Below, one piece after another: positions 27,342-36,749 of a DNA stretch of 64,000 nucleotides. Both the position numbers and the translations under genes were made by a program. The notes under the pieces are model-generated. The model was not told the DNA's origin and searched no databases. It was given only the letters and a program-made list of their open reading frames with translations. Each line of letters begins with the position of its first letter. The stretch's first letter is position 1. Origin of the DNA: Verrucomicrobiota bacterium (lineage in GTDB: Bacteria; Verrucomicrobiota; Kiritimatiellia; UBA8416; JABMPJ01); NCBI GenBank assembly GCA_018648805.1, contig JABGQM010000003.1:24399-88398 (forward strand), in the 5' to 3' direction.

Positions 27342-30300
27342 ATGAACGTTTCAGCTAGATCGGGCCTGAGCGCTGTGTTGGCTATGACCTGCATGGTGTC
27401 GAGCGTCGCTATGGCCGATGACTACTATGCCGAACCCCAGGTGTATGGCATGCGGCCGAACCCGGGGGGTGAGATGGCTCTTGGCCAAATAGGCGTAACA
27501 GGGCTGGAGGCGCGGATCTACAAAGGCATGAGGGTCACCGTCGAGAGCACAGCACCCAACACCCCGGCCCATGGCAAGTTCAAGAGAGGCGAGATCATCC
27601 TGGGCATCAATGGAACACTGCTGAAGGGCAAGAACCCCTTGGTCATACTGGGTAAGGCCTTGACCCAGGCAGAGGCGACGGACGGCGTGTTGACCTTTGA
27701 CGTCAAGCCGTTGAAGGGCGACACGACCAAGAACGTCACCCTCAAGATCCCTATACTGGGACGCTATGCCAAAACGTTCCCTCTGAACTGCGAGAAATCC
27801 CAAAAGATCATCAAGACGACCGCCGATTTCTATGCAGGCAGGGATAGACTTAAGGAACACGATCTGTGGAATGCCATGGCATGCCTGTTTCTTCTCTCGA
27901 CGGGTGATGATGCGTACGTGCCGCGGGTAAAGCAGTACTTCGCGCAGTATCTGGAACCGGATGGCACCGTCACAGGCCTCGGCGAGCACTCCTGGTTCAA
28001 TGGCTACAATGGAGTCGCATGCGCCGAGTATTACCTGCGGACGGGGGACAAATCGGTTCTCCCCATACTGCAATACTATTGCGACGATGCCCGGAAACGT
28101 CAGAAGTACGGCGTCGGCTGGGGGCATTGGGGTTACAGTGTGTTTCCGTCCTACGAATCCGGTGGTGGTATGCAGCATGCCGCTGGCAATCAGATACTGG
28201 CTACGCTGGTATTGGGCAAGGTGTGCGGCGTTAAGGTTGACGAGAAGACCTTGCAGGGCGCGCTCAAGCACTGGTATCGCTTTGTGGGGCACGGTGCGAT
28301 TCCCATTGCCGATCAACGTTACTGGCATATCATGCGATCCGCCGGTAGAGATGGTGCCACGGCCGCTGTGATGCAGATCGCCAGCGGAGCCAAGAGCGAC
28401 GTCACTATCTACAAAAAGGCCAAGGAATATCTGGTCATGTCAGCGCTGACCAGTTGGCCGGCCCGCCATTACGATTGGGAAACCTATTGGCACAGTTTGT
28501 CCGGTGCAATGATGAAGGACTATGACCCAGACCTCTATCGTCGAACCATGACACGTTTCCAATGGCGGTATGACTTGGGCCGGCAGGCGTCAGGCGCCTT
28601 TGCGTGGCCCCATAACGCCGGTACCAAGGGCGACGGCAAAGCGGGCATCTGCCTGGCCCTGGCCTACACCGCGCCGCTGAAGAACCTGCAGATCAACGGA
28701 GCTCCGCGCTCCAAGTATGCCCACGATTTCACCTTGCCTGAACAGCTCTGGGGCAACAAGGCGGACCAGGCGTTCCTGACGTCCAAACACCACAAGAATT
28801 TCTACAAGTACGGCGACGAGGACGAGATGGATGTTCTGCAACGCTCCTTGCCGCTCGAGCTGCGTTACGACCCGAGCATGGCCAAGAAGGTGGACCACGA
28901 GATGTTGCTTAAGAACGTGCGGCATGCGCGTTGCTCTATCCGCATGGCCGCCGCTAAATGCCTCGTTATGAACAAGCGCTTCGACGTAATCGAAGACCTG
29001 CTGCGTGATCCCGATCCTCGTCTGCGTCGCGCCGCTTTGGATGGTATCATCGACTGTCGTCCGTGGTTCACGGGGCCAGTCGTTGGGAAGCTGGCCCTCA
29101 AGGCGGATCAATACACGCCGGCTATGGTGTCGTCCATCACGAAGATGCTGAACGATACCGAGGAGGCCTGGTTCGTCATTGATGCGGCGCTGCAGGCGTT
29201 GAACCAGGCGCCGATCGAAACCATTGAAAAGAACCTTCCCCACATTATTCGATGGTCGACCGTAGACGACTGGTGGATGCGTGAGTCCGCGTTCGTGGCC
29301 TTGATGGGCTTCGAGCGGGACGAGACGTTGTTCGTCAAACATCTGCCAACCATCATCGACATTATGATCAAGGAGTACAACTACAACCCCCGCCACAAGA
29401 TGGTCAAAACGTTGCAGGAGGTCCTGGCCACGTGCAGCGACGACAGCCCCGTGCGGGAGCTTATCGTGGACGGTTTTTCCCGTGCCGCCCTGCACAGCAC
29501 CGTGCTGCCGGACATGGGCAAGTACAAGCAGTCGATTGAAGGTACGTGCAATATTGTCGAGGTCGCTCTGGCCTCCATTGATCTCGCACCCGAATTCTCA
29601 GCGGACATGGCCGCGACGCTCTCGGGAGACGGGCGACTGAAGAGGTTGGATACCGGCAACCTGATGAAAGTGGTACACGGTAACGTCCATGGCCATCCTG
29701 TCGGGCTCTTGGTTGCACTTCAGGAACTGTCCGGTAAGGAGAAGGACCGTCTTACTGATATCCTATACAACGTCTATCGACCCGAATTGATATCCCGCTA
29801 CACGTCGGCGGATAAGGCGGACAATCGGCTCCTCAACATAATCCTCGAGCTGACCCAGTTGAAGAACGAGGGCTCCGGCTGGAAGTCCATCGGCACTCCG
29901 GCACATGCCAACCGCATCTGGCGTTACCGGTCGTTTGACCCGGTGAACAAGGAAGATAGACTCCACCCTCGAGAGGGCAAACGTATGCGGACCATCACGC
30001 TACCGGCTGACATGGAGGGGTGGCACAAGCCGGGGTTTGATGACAGCACGTGGGAAAGCGGCAAGGCACCGGTGGGTACAGGCATCTACAAACCCTTTGG
30101 ACATGGCGCCGCCGGACACGACCCCACGTTCTTCTACCCCAACAACTCTGACTGGGGCAAGGGCGAGTTTATTGCCATGCGAACGACCTTCACACTGACC
30201 GAAGAGGACCTGAAGAAGGACTTCTATCGCATTCGAATCCTTACCCCTATGGGCTTCACGCTCTACCTGAATGGGATCGCGATTCACAACTACGTATGGT

Positions 30301-30494
30301 GGTACGGTGCACCGGCCTATAACGAACTCCTGCTCGACCCGAGCAAGATCAAGCATTTCAAGAAGGGCGCGAACACCCTATCCGTTATCAGCGTGGTGCG
30401 ATACAAGCACGACATCAAAGCCGAGACCTACACACCCTTCGGTCAGATGGACGTTTACTTCGATGCCCTAAAGAAGTCCGATCTGGGTCTGTAG
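27342..30494 (+). CDS. Secreted DUF6288-like protein: PDZ-like, alpha/alpha and HEAT repeats plus C-terminal jelly-roll-like module
   Basis: A 1050-residue exported protein with signal peptide MNVSARSGLSAVLAMTCMVSSVAMA. Residues about 35-140 look like a PDZ domain (GKFKRGEIILGINGTLLKGKNPLVILGKAL). Residues 150-460 are rich in aromatic and Gly residues, as in alpha/alpha barrels of the DUF6288 group. Residues about 500-720 contain HEAT-like helices (ARCSIRMAAAKCLVMNKRFDVIEDLLRDPDPRLRRAALDGI). The last 190 residues (WKSIGTPAHANRIWRYRSFDP to the end) form a module shared with the next gene. ATG 27342 has GGGAG six bases upstream. It probably acts on sugars in the periplasm; this is inference from the neighbours. 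Confidence 0.75.
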   Translation: MNVSARSGLSAVLAMTCMVSSVAMADDYYAEPQVYGMRPNPGGEMALGQIGVTGLEARIYKGMRVTVESTAPNTPAHGKFKRGEIILGINGTLLKGKNPLVILGKALTQAEATDGVLTFDVKPLKGDTTKNVTLKIPILGRYAKTFPLNCEKSQKIIKTTADFYAGRDRLKEHDLWNAMACLFLLSTGDDAYVPRVKQYFAQYLEPDGTVTGLGEHSWFNGYNGVACAEYYLRTGDKSVLPILQYYCDDARKRQKYGVGWGHWGYSVFPSYESGGGMQHAAGNQILATLVLGKVCGVKVDEKTLQGALKHWYRFVGHGAIPIADQRYWHIMRSAGRDGATAAVMQIASGAKSDVTIYKKAKEYLVMSALTSWPARHYDWETYWHSLSGAMMKDYDPDLYRRTMTRFQWRYDLGRQASGAFAWPHNAGTKGDGKAGICLALAYTAPLKNLQINGAPRSKYAHDFTLPEQLWGNKADQAFLTSKHHKNFYKYGDEDEMDVLQRSLPLELRYDPSMAKKVDHEMLLKNVRHARCSIRMAAAKCLVMNKRFDVIEDLLRDPDPRLRRAALDGIIDCRPWFTGPVVGKLALKADQYTPAMVSSITKMLNDTEEAWFVIDAALQALNQAPIETIEKNLPHIIRWSTVDDWWMRESAFVALMGFERDETLFVKHLPTIIDIMIKEYNYNPRHKMVKTLQEVLATCSDDSPVRELIVDGFSRAALHSTVLPDMGKYKQSIEGTCNIVEVALASIDLAPEFSADMAATLSGDGRLKRLDTGNLMKVVHGNVHGHPVGLLVALQELSGKEKDRLTDILYNVYRPELISRYTSADKADNRLLNIILELTQLKNEGSGWKSIGTPAHANRIWRYRSFDPVNKEDRLHPREGKRMRTITLPADMEGWHKPGFDDSTWESGKAPVGTGIYKPFGHGAAGHDPTFFYPNNSDWGKGEFIAMRTTFTLTEEDLKKDFYRIRILTPMGFTLYLNGIAIHNYVWWYGAPAYNELLLDPSKIKHFKKGANTLSVISVVRYKHDIKAETYTPFGQMDVYFDALKKSDLGL

Positions 30495-30505
30495 TTCTTT
30501 TTTGA

Positions 30506-30806
30506 GGCGCTTCAGGGATTAGCGGGGGATTTTCTATTGATGAATCGCATTCTGGACGGAGGCAGGTAGGGATCGTGTAAGTTGATCGATTAAGGGTAAC
30601 CGGGTAAGGGTGGCGGTTAAGGAAGCGGTTAAGTGTCCGAGAAAGTGTATGGAGAGCGCAGCGCACACACTTAAGCGTACACGTCGTCGCACTCTTAACC
30701 GCAACACTTACTTGGATACGCTTAATCGCCTGACTTAACCGGCCCAGCAGAGCATGTGCAGGGCATAGGCCAATGAAGAAACACCCGGAAAACCCGGAAG
30801 CACCAT
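30506..30806 (+). repeat. Inverted-end element A with about 12-bp tandem units in mirrored halves
   Basis: The left end reads GGCGCTTCAGGGATTAGCGG (30506-30525) and continues to TTTTCTATTGA; the right end, read on the minus strand, GGTGCTTCCGGGTTTTCCGG (30806-30787), continuing GTGTTTCTTCATTGG. Inside, the left half has 12-bp units GGTAAGGGTGGC GGTTAAGGAAGC GGTTAAGTGTCC (about 30604-30640); the right half has units containing CTTAACCG or CTTAAGCG/CTTAATCG (about 30665-30743), the reverse complement of the same core. Element B at 60235-60600 shares the ends and plan but not the interior. It fills the gap between the DUF6288-like and esterase genes and ends 30 bp before the latter's ATG. Confidence 0.85.
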
Positions 30807-30836
30807 ATTTCAGGACTATCCAAGAGGAGTATTCAT

Positions 30837-32621
30837 ATGAACAACGCATCTATCGCTAGTGTCCTAGCGTGCCTATCAGCCCTTCTGCTGGGTGCTGCAA
30901 CAGCCGCCGAGAAGCCTCTTAAGATCTACATTCTCGTGGGCCAGTCCAACATGGAAGGCCATGGGGCCATCAGCACGCTGGACTACATGGGCGAAGATCC
31001 CACAACCGTGCCTATGCTCAAGGAAATCAAGACTCCCGGCGGTGAGCTGCGTGAGTGCGAGAAGGTCTGGATCAGCTACAATGGCACCCGCAAGGGCAAC
31101 CTCAAAGCCGGCTATGGCGCTACGCCGGCGAAGATAGGTCCGGAGTTGACGTTTGGTATCGTCATGCAGAAACACGTCGACGAGCCCATTCTGATCATTA
31201 AGAACGCGTGGGGCGGTAAATCGCTGCATACGGATTTCCGGTCGCCCAGTGCCGGTCGCTACGAGCTCTCCAAGGAGACAACGGAGCAGTGGGCAAAGCG
31301 TCCCGATGGAGCCCATGGCATACCCAAGGAAGCGGATCGTCCGAAATGGTGGGCCGATAAGGACGCAGCAACGGGCCACTACTACCGTTTGATGATGACC
31401 CAGACCAAGGAGGTCCTGAAGGATATCCAGAGCGTCTATCCCGGTTACGATCCGAAACAAGGCTATGAACTGGCCGGATTCGTCTGGTTCCAGGGCTGGA
31501 ACGATATGTGCGCCGGGGAAACGTATTATAACGGTGGTCAGAATCCTGATGCCTACAAGCTCTACACTCAACTGATGGCTCACTTTATCCGTGATGTACG
31601 CCTGGAACTGAAGGCACCCGCTATGCCATTCGTGATCGGCACCATCGGAGTGGGCGGAGACAAGGCCACGGGCGGGATCGCCAATCTGCGCAAGGCCATG
31701 GCCGCAACGGCGGATATTCCCGCATTCCAGGGCAACGTGGTCGCCGTGGACACGGGACAGTTCTGGGACTTCCGTATGGCGGCCCTGGCGGGTCTGAAGG
31801 GCAAGGTCGATCAACGGTTGAGGCCCGGCTACATGATTGGCGAGGACGGTCGGATAGAACCGCGTGAAAGCAACGTGCCGGGCTGGGAGTCGATCGGTCT
31901 GCCCGTAGCGCAGCAGGTGTGGCGCTATGCTTCCGTTGAACCAAATGCGACCAAGGACGTTCGCGCCAGGAAGGAGAAGAGACGTTTTCGCCAGATCACA
32001 TTGCCGGAAGCGCTCAAGGAGTGGCATAAGCCCGAGTTCGACGACGGCACGTGGCAGAGCGGCAAGGGCCCCGTCGGCAAGGGCGTCTGGAAGCATCGCG
32101 ACTTCCCGCTGGTCAGATCCAACTCAACATGGGGTGACGGTGAGTTCCTGCTCATGCGGACCACGTTCGACGCCAAGAACCTTGACTACGCGAAGTTCCG
32201 CATCAGCATTATGGCTGCACAAGGCTTCGAGGTGTATCTCAATGGGCACAAGATCCACACCTATGTCTGGTGGCGTGACAACCCGGAGTACCGCGCCATC
32301 GAGCTTGGCAATGAGCACGTCAAACATCTGAAGACGGGCACCAACCTGTTGGCCGTGTACGCCGGTTGCGAATACAATCGCAAGACCGAGGAAGCCTTTG
32401 GGGCCGTTGACGTGATGATCGAAGGCATCACTACGAAAAACTTGGCATACGTTAACAGCACCGCAAACAAACTCAGGCTCATGGACAAAGTGTGTTCCCG
32501 CGAGGAAGGCAAGATCATCCTGGGTTGCTCAAATGCAGGCTACCATTACCTGGGCAGCGCAAAGATGTTGGGGCAGATCGGTAAGGCCTTTGCTGACGCC
32601 CTGGCACGCCGTAGCCCCTAG
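30837..32621 (+). CDS. Sialate O-acetylesterase (SASA family) with inserted jelly-roll-like module
   Basis: A 594-residue secreted esterase that would remove acetyl groups from sialic acid or plant-type polysaccharides. After signal peptide MNNASIASVLACLSALLLGAATAA, the catalytic block YILVGQSNMEGHG places the nucleophile Ser37. VWFQGWNDMCAG near residue 220 is the second block. The catalytic His (H570) is in GYHYLGSAK near the C-terminus. Between them, residues about 347-535 are not SASA but a module homologous to the end of the preceding gene (EWHKPEFDDGTWQSGKGPVGKG; GFEVYLNGHKIHTYVWW), inserted in the catalytic domain. The ATG follows AAGAGGAG. It is likely cotranscribed or controlled across element A. 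Confidence 0.88.
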   Translation: MNNASIASVLACLSALLLGAATAAEKPLKIYILVGQSNMEGHGAISTLDYMGEDPTTVPMLKEIKTPGGELRECEKVWISYNGTRKGNLKAGYGATPAKIGPELTFGIVMQKHVDEPILIIKNAWGGKSLHTDFRSPSAGRYELSKETTEQWAKRPDGAHGIPKEADRPKWWADKDAATGHYYRLMMTQTKEVLKDIQSVYPGYDPKQGYELAGFVWFQGWNDMCAGETYYNGGQNPDAYKLYTQLMAHFIRDVRLELKAPAMPFVIGTIGVGGDKATGGIANLRKAMAATADIPAFQGNVVAVDTGQFWDFRMAALAGLKGKVDQRLRPGYMIGEDGRIEPRESNVPGWESIGLPVAQQVWRYASVEPNATKDVRARKEKRRFRQITLPEALKEWHKPEFDDGTWQSGKGPVGKGVWKHRDFPLVRSNSTWGDGEFLLMRTTFDAKNLDYAKFRISIMAAQGFEVYLNGHKIHTYVWWRDNPEYRAIELGNEHVKHLKTGTNLLAVYAGCEYNRKTEEAFGAVDVMIEGITTKNLAYVNSTANKLRLMDKVCSREEGKIILGCSNAGYHYLGSAKMLGQIGKAFADALARRSP

Positions 32622-32665
32622 GCGAAGGCGGCTCCGTAGTGAGTCCCTCTTCTCTATAAGGGGCG

Positions 32666-33940
32666 CTAGTGATCCCTTCTTTGGGTCTTCATCACCGCAA
32701 ACAGCAAATAGGCCATAAGGCCCAGGCCGGTCCCGGTGATCACGACAGACATCGCGAAACCCGCCCGGTAGGCATCCAACTGGGTCGATCCGAAGTGTAT
32801 CAGTGCGTCGATCATTGGCGCAATCACGACGGTCCCGCCGATCCCCCAACTCATAAAATAGGTGGCGTTGAACCATCCGAAATAGCGACCGCGTTTACGT
32901 GCGGGAATAAGTATGGATGCCAACGCGTAAGAGGAGGCCACGATGATGCTCTCCGAGGCACCGGCCAAGACGTTTCCCGTACACGCGACGTAGATATTCC
33001 CGGCAAAGCCGAATACCAGCAACGAGGTCATCGCAGTGATCGTACCGATCAGAAGCGTCTTCGCATTGCCCATCCGCCGGACCACAGTGCCGATCAGGGC
33101 TCCCATGACGATCATCGTCACGGACTGCACGTTGACGACCCACTGAATCCTGACCGGGGACAGTGCCAGGCCCGGATCCAAACTGAGAAACGGAGCGCGC
33201 AGTACGGCCATAGCGTTGCGGCCGAAGTTGATCAGTGCGATGGCCGTCAGAAAAAACACGAACGCCCGGAAGGGATACCGCGCCGACGGCGTAGTGCCTG
33301 CTGAAGAGGGGGGCTCCGCCGCACCCCCTCCCTCCGGCACGAAGAGCATGGGGACGGTGGACAGCATCATGGCGCCTGCCGCGACAAAGAAGAGTGATCC
33401 CTCGTGGAACCCCCAGCCTTTGTAGTAAGCACCGAGTCCGTCATAGAGGGCGCTACCGATATAGACGCCAATGATCCGCCCTACGGCCCCGATGCTCAAC
33501 AGTTGGCCCTGTACCTTCGAGCGATCCTCTTCGGCATAGATATCGGAGATGAGAGCACTCCAGGAGACGTTCGACATCGACCAGAATATTTCTATGATTC
33601 CAAGCCCGACGATGATGGTGTATCCGGACATCCGCTTGGTTTCGGGCATCAGATGGACATACCACAATGCAATAGTCCCGATCGCCGCCATCACTTCACC
33701 GACGATGATCATAGTTCGCCGCACCTGTAGTCGGTCCGACACGGCGCCCCACACGAACATCTGGCACAGCGAGCTTGCGACCATGGGGACGGTTGCGAAG
33801 AGCGTGGTTTCCGTGACGCTTAGCCCAAGGAATTCACGTATATATAGAGAGAGGAAGGTGTAGAACAGCCCGCGCCGGAACATGGCCAGGATCTGAAACG
33901 ACGACAGGCCCGTAAAAACGTAATAGCTACTGCTTTTCAT
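32666..33940 (-). CDS. MFS transporter
   Basis: A 424-residue major facilitator superfamily permease with about 12 TM helices. The loop 2-3 motif appears as WGAVSDRLQVRRTMIIVG near residue 65, and the second half has GTVVRRMGNAKTLLIG at the matching place near 283. A Pro/Ser-rich cytoplasmic loop (GGGAAEPPSSAGTTPSARYP) separates the halves. It faces the esterase gene convergently, 44 bp apart; the cluster GH172-type, DUF6288-like, esterase and MFS suggests uptake of a sugar released outside, which is inference. Start ATG 33940. Confidence 0.88.
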   Translation of the reverse strand: MKSSSYYVFTGLSSFQILAMFRRGLFYTFLSLYIREFLGLSVTETTLFATVPMVASSLCQMFVWGAVSDRLQVRRTMIIVGEVMAAIGTIALWYVHLMPETKRMSGYTIIVGLGIIEIFWSMSNVSWSALISDIYAEEDRSKVQGQLLSIGAVGRIIGVYIGSALYDGLGAYYKGWGFHEGSLFFVAAGAMMLSTVPMLFVPEGGGAAEPPSSAGTTPSARYPFRAFVFFLTAIALINFGRNAMAVLRAPFLSLDPGLALSPVRIQWVVNVQSVTMIVMGALIGTVVRRMGNAKTLLIGTITAMTSLLVFGFAGNIYVACTGNVLAGASESIIVASSYALASILIPARKRGRYFGWFNATYFMSWGIGGTVVIAPMIDALIHFGSTQLDAYRAGFAMSVVITGTGLGLMAYLLFAVMKTQRRDH

Positions 33941-33999
33941 AACACGCTCTGAGCGTAAAGAGGTTCCTTATACCAACCGGAAGCGGCCATTGCACTCTT

Positions 34000-34167
34000 G
34001 AACTCGACCCCGTGCGTGCCTACCGCACCGCCATCCCCCTGTTCCTCGGCCTGATCCTCGGCGAAGTGTTTGCCAACGTGATATGGACGCTTGTACCCGT
34101 GCTTCAAATCCTCTTCGGCGCGGACCCGGGAACCGTCGAGCATATCGTCATTTTCCAGTACACCTGA
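34000..34167 (+). pseudogene. C-terminal remnant of a DUF6785-type membrane protein
   Basis: About 55 codons without a proper start read ELDPVRAYRTAIPLFLGLILGE, then a TM-like FANVIWTLVPVLQILFG and a stop at 34165-34167. This matches the usual last helix of the large DUF6784/DUF6785 integral membrane proteins common in Planctomycetes and Kiritimatiellota, which have about 600 residues. The rest of the gene is missing and the region before it is the start of the opposite-strand MFS gene. I take it as a decayed fragment; low similarity length limits certainty. Confidence 0.45.
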
Positions 34168-34545
34168 TCGCGTGGGTGCGGGGCCGGTGGGGCGGGGTGG
34201 GGGACAGAGCACCAGAGCCGTCGGACTTAGCCCCGCAGTTCCACGTTGCCGTAAGTCATCGGTGTACTCTTGGCCAGTGCGCAAAGTCATCCGTAAGCCC
34301 CCAGCCACCGACATCGCTTGCATCCGTGCCGCATACAGCGCTATCCTATGGCTGGATTAGCGGTGCATTCCGTACTATAGCGTTCCGGTTCACGCTGGCG
34401 AATGGTGGGAGGCCTGACCTGAGGGCACGTCTTCCGAAGTGTTGCAATGTGAGGTGGCCTGCTAGTCGCGTCCCTGGACTGATCGACCCCGGCCGACCGT
34501 TAGGGTGGCGAGTGTCATAGCGACAGATAGACGAGGATAATGGCG
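34168..34545. other. Intergenic, nothing recognised
   Basis: A GC-rich stretch with a G-run (about 34180-34202) and no convincing frame, RNA or repeat seen. The ribosome binding site GAGG of the next gene is at 34533-34536. Confidence 0.5.
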
Positions 34546-35475
34546 ATGATGAAGCTCATGGTTACGTTCTGTTTGCTGGCCTTCCAGTTGGCGGCATCAG
34601 CGTGCAGTGTGCCGGTCTTTCGGTATGCGCTCGAACGCTGGCCGGTTTCCCCCTATTTTGCTGTGGTGGTCGCGGATGCCCCTCTGACGGCCGAGGAACA
34701 GGCGGCCGTGACGCTGCTCAAAAAAGCCTCCGATGGGGTGTCGGGCAGCCTGAACCTGATGGTGCGGCAGTTGACAACCGAGGAACTGGCCAAGAGCCGG
34801 CGGACCGAAGCGCTGCCTGCTTCCAAAGGCTCTGGCACGCGCATGCATCTACTTTATCCCTCTGCTGAGGACATAGAAGTGCCGATTTGGTCAGGACCGC
34901 TGACCAGGGAATCGGCCAGGAAGATGATAGATACTCCCTTCCGGAAGGCGCTAGCCAAGAAGATCGTGGAGGGCAACTGCGGCGTCTTTATCCTTCTTGA
35001 GTCCGGCAACAAGGCGCGCGACGACGCGGCCGCCAAAGCGATGGACGGCTACATAGCCGAGGTTGCCAAAACTCTGAAACTTCCCGACGGTGTGGTAGAG
35101 GCCGATGGGAATGTGACCGGCGGCGGACCAATCGGATATGATCCCATAGACCGACTGCAGTCAGCGATTCCGCTGAAGGTGGCATTCACCTCCCTGCGGC
35201 TTCCCCGCAAGGGCACGGATGATCTGATGGTCGCCCTGCTGACGCACCTCGAGGCAGATCTCAAGACGTACAGTGATCAACCGATGGTGTTTGCCGTCTA
35301 CGGCCGGGGGAGGGCGTTGCCCCCACTCGTCGGTGCGGGCATCACGCTTGACAATATCGGGGCGATCACGTCCTTCCTGACCGGCGCTTGCTCGTGCCAG
35401 GTCAAGTCGATGAACCCCGGTGTCGACCTGCTGCTGGACTACGATTGGGATCGCGCTGTTTTTGGTCAGGATTAG
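34546..35475 (+). CDS. Lipoprotein-like protein of an ABC transporter operon
   Basis: A 309-residue exported protein. The N-terminus MMKLMVTFCLLAFQLAASACSVPVFRYALERW has a signal sequence ending in ASAC, compatible with a lipoprotein, although a type I cut is possible. The CSVPVFRYALERWP opening recurs in PVC proteins beside ABC systems. The body alternates helices and strands (FGVFILL-like GNCGVFILLESGNKARDD near 150) but I recognise no domain. It stands 7 bp before a FtsX-type permease and an ATPase gene, so it is probably their periplasmic partner. Start 34546 has GAGG nine bases upstream; 34540 and 34549 are alternatives. Confidence 0.7.
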   Translation: MMKLMVTFCLLAFQLAASACSVPVFRYALERWPVSPYFAVVVADAPLTAEEQAAVTLLKKASDGVSGSLNLMVRQLTTEELAKSRRTEALPASKGSGTRMHLLYPSAEDIEVPIWSGPLTRESARKMIDTPFRKALAKKIVEGNCGVFILLESGNKARDDAAAKAMDGYIAEVAKTLKLPDGVVEADGNVTGGGPIGYDPIDRLQSAIPLKVAFTSLRLPRKGTDDLMVALLTHLEADLKTYSDQPMVFAVYGRGRALPPLVGAGITLDNIGAITSFLTGACSCQVKSMNPGVDLLLDYDWDRAVFGQD

Positions 35476-35482
35476 GATCACG

Positions 35483-36748
35483 ATGAATGGTCGACACCTT
35501 TTCTTCAATGAGCTGAAGTATCGATGGCAGGGCAGCCTGCTCGCGGCCGCGGCAGTGGCGGTGGCGGTGCTGTCGGTGACGGCATCATTGCATCTGTTGT
35601 CCGAGTTCGATCGCCAGACCCAACAGGACGTCCACGCGCTGCAGCAGCGCAGCCAGGAGCGGATGGATGCTCTTGAGAACGAGGCACGGATTTTCGCGAA
35701 ATCGCTCGGATTCAATATCCTGATCTATAATGGCGCGCAACGGCTCGAGACGTTCCACGCCAATGACGTTAACACGCACTACCTGACGACGGAGCAAGCC
35801 GGAACATTGGCGGCCTCGGACTTCGGTCTCCTGAACCACCACCTGCCTTTTCTTCGCCATCGCTACCCGTTGCCGGCCTTCGATGGTGAGGTCATCATCG
35901 CAGGACTGGAAGGGGAGATCTATATCAAGCGTCGTTTTCAGCAACCGCTCGAAGTGCGGATCGAGCCGGGCGAGGTGCAGCTCGGAGACAGCGTGGCTGA
36001 ACGTCTAAACCTGAAGGCGGGGGATTCGATTGCCATTGGGGGTGCATCCTACAAGGTAACGCTCTGCCGCAAGCCACTCGGGACGAAAGATGATATCGTC
36101 ATCTTTATGAATCTTGCCGATGCCCAGAATATGCTCGGTCTGGAGGGTCGAATCAGTGGCATTCTGGCGCTCAGCTGCAACTGCTCAGCCGGGAATATTG
36201 CGCCGATCCGCGCCGGCGTGCAGAAGATCATTCCAGAGGCGGAGGTGGTGGAGTTTGCCGTCCGTGCGAAGGCGCGTCAAAGTGCTCGCGCGGCGATCCA
36301 GAGGGCCGCCGAGGCAGAGGTGGCCGATATCACCCGGTCTCGCCGGACGCTGCGCGTTCAGCTCGAGCGCTTCTCTGCCCTCTTTGCGGGGCTCATGGTC
36401 GTAGCGGCCGCGGTACTGCTTTTCTTCCTCTATGGCCACAATGTAAAGGAGCGCCGTCACGAAATTGCGATCCTGCGTACGCTCGGGGTGGGTGGCGGAC
36501 AGATCTATCGACTCTTCGCCGCAAAGGCGGCACTGCTGGCTGTGACCGGGTCCATCGTCGGGTATCTTGGAGCACTTCTGTTGGTTCAATCTCTTACCGA
36601 TGGCGCCACGTTCTGTGGGTTGTGGACGACCTCGATGCTGCTGGTGCTGCTCGTGGGAGCCAACGTGGTCAGCCTGTCCGCCAGCCTGATTCCGGCCATG
36701 ATCGCGGCACGGCGGGCGCCTGGCATCGTACTCAACGAGGAGGCGTGA
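35483..36748 (+). CDS. ABC transporter permease, FtsX/MacB type
   Basis: A 421-residue inner-membrane permease. One TM helix near residues 15-37 is followed by a periplasmic domain of about 250 residues, then three C-terminal TM helices starting LFAGLMVVAAAVLLFFLYGHNV, the FtsX layout. The conserved cytoplasmic coupling stretch RRHEIAILRTLGVGGGQIYRLFAAKAALLA is clear. The end (MIAARRAPGIVLNEEA) is typical. ATG 35483 has AGGA six bases upstream. With the adjacent ATPase this forms a type VII mechanotransmission system, which moves lipoproteins, toxins or signals without a transport channel. The cargo is unknown. Confidence 0.88.
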   Translation: MNGRHLFFNELKYRWQGSLLAAAAVAVAVLSVTASLHLLSEFDRQTQQDVHALQQRSQERMDALENEARIFAKSLGFNILIYNGAQRLETFHANDVNTHYLTTEQAGTLAASDFGLLNHHLPFLRHRYPLPAFDGEVIIAGLEGEIYIKRRFQQPLEVRIEPGEVQLGDSVAERLNLKAGDSIAIGGASYKVTLCRKPLGTKDDIVIFMNLADAQNMLGLEGRISGILALSCNCSAGNIAPIRAGVQKIIPEAEVVEFAVRAKARQSARAAIQRAAEAEVADITRSRRTLRVQLERFSALFAGLMVVAAAVLLFFLYGHNVKERRHEIAILRTLGVGGGQIYRLFAAKAALLAVTGSIVGYLGALLLVQSLTDGATFCGLWTTSMLLVLLVGANVVSLSASLIPAMIAARRAPGIVLNEEA

Positions 36749-36749
36749 G

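Noticed and set aside
30506..30806. Integron attC site or ordinary bidirectional terminator
   Set aside because: Length, internal 12-bp unit arrays and the shared ends with 60235-60600 fit neither; no integrase or R-box-like core was seen.
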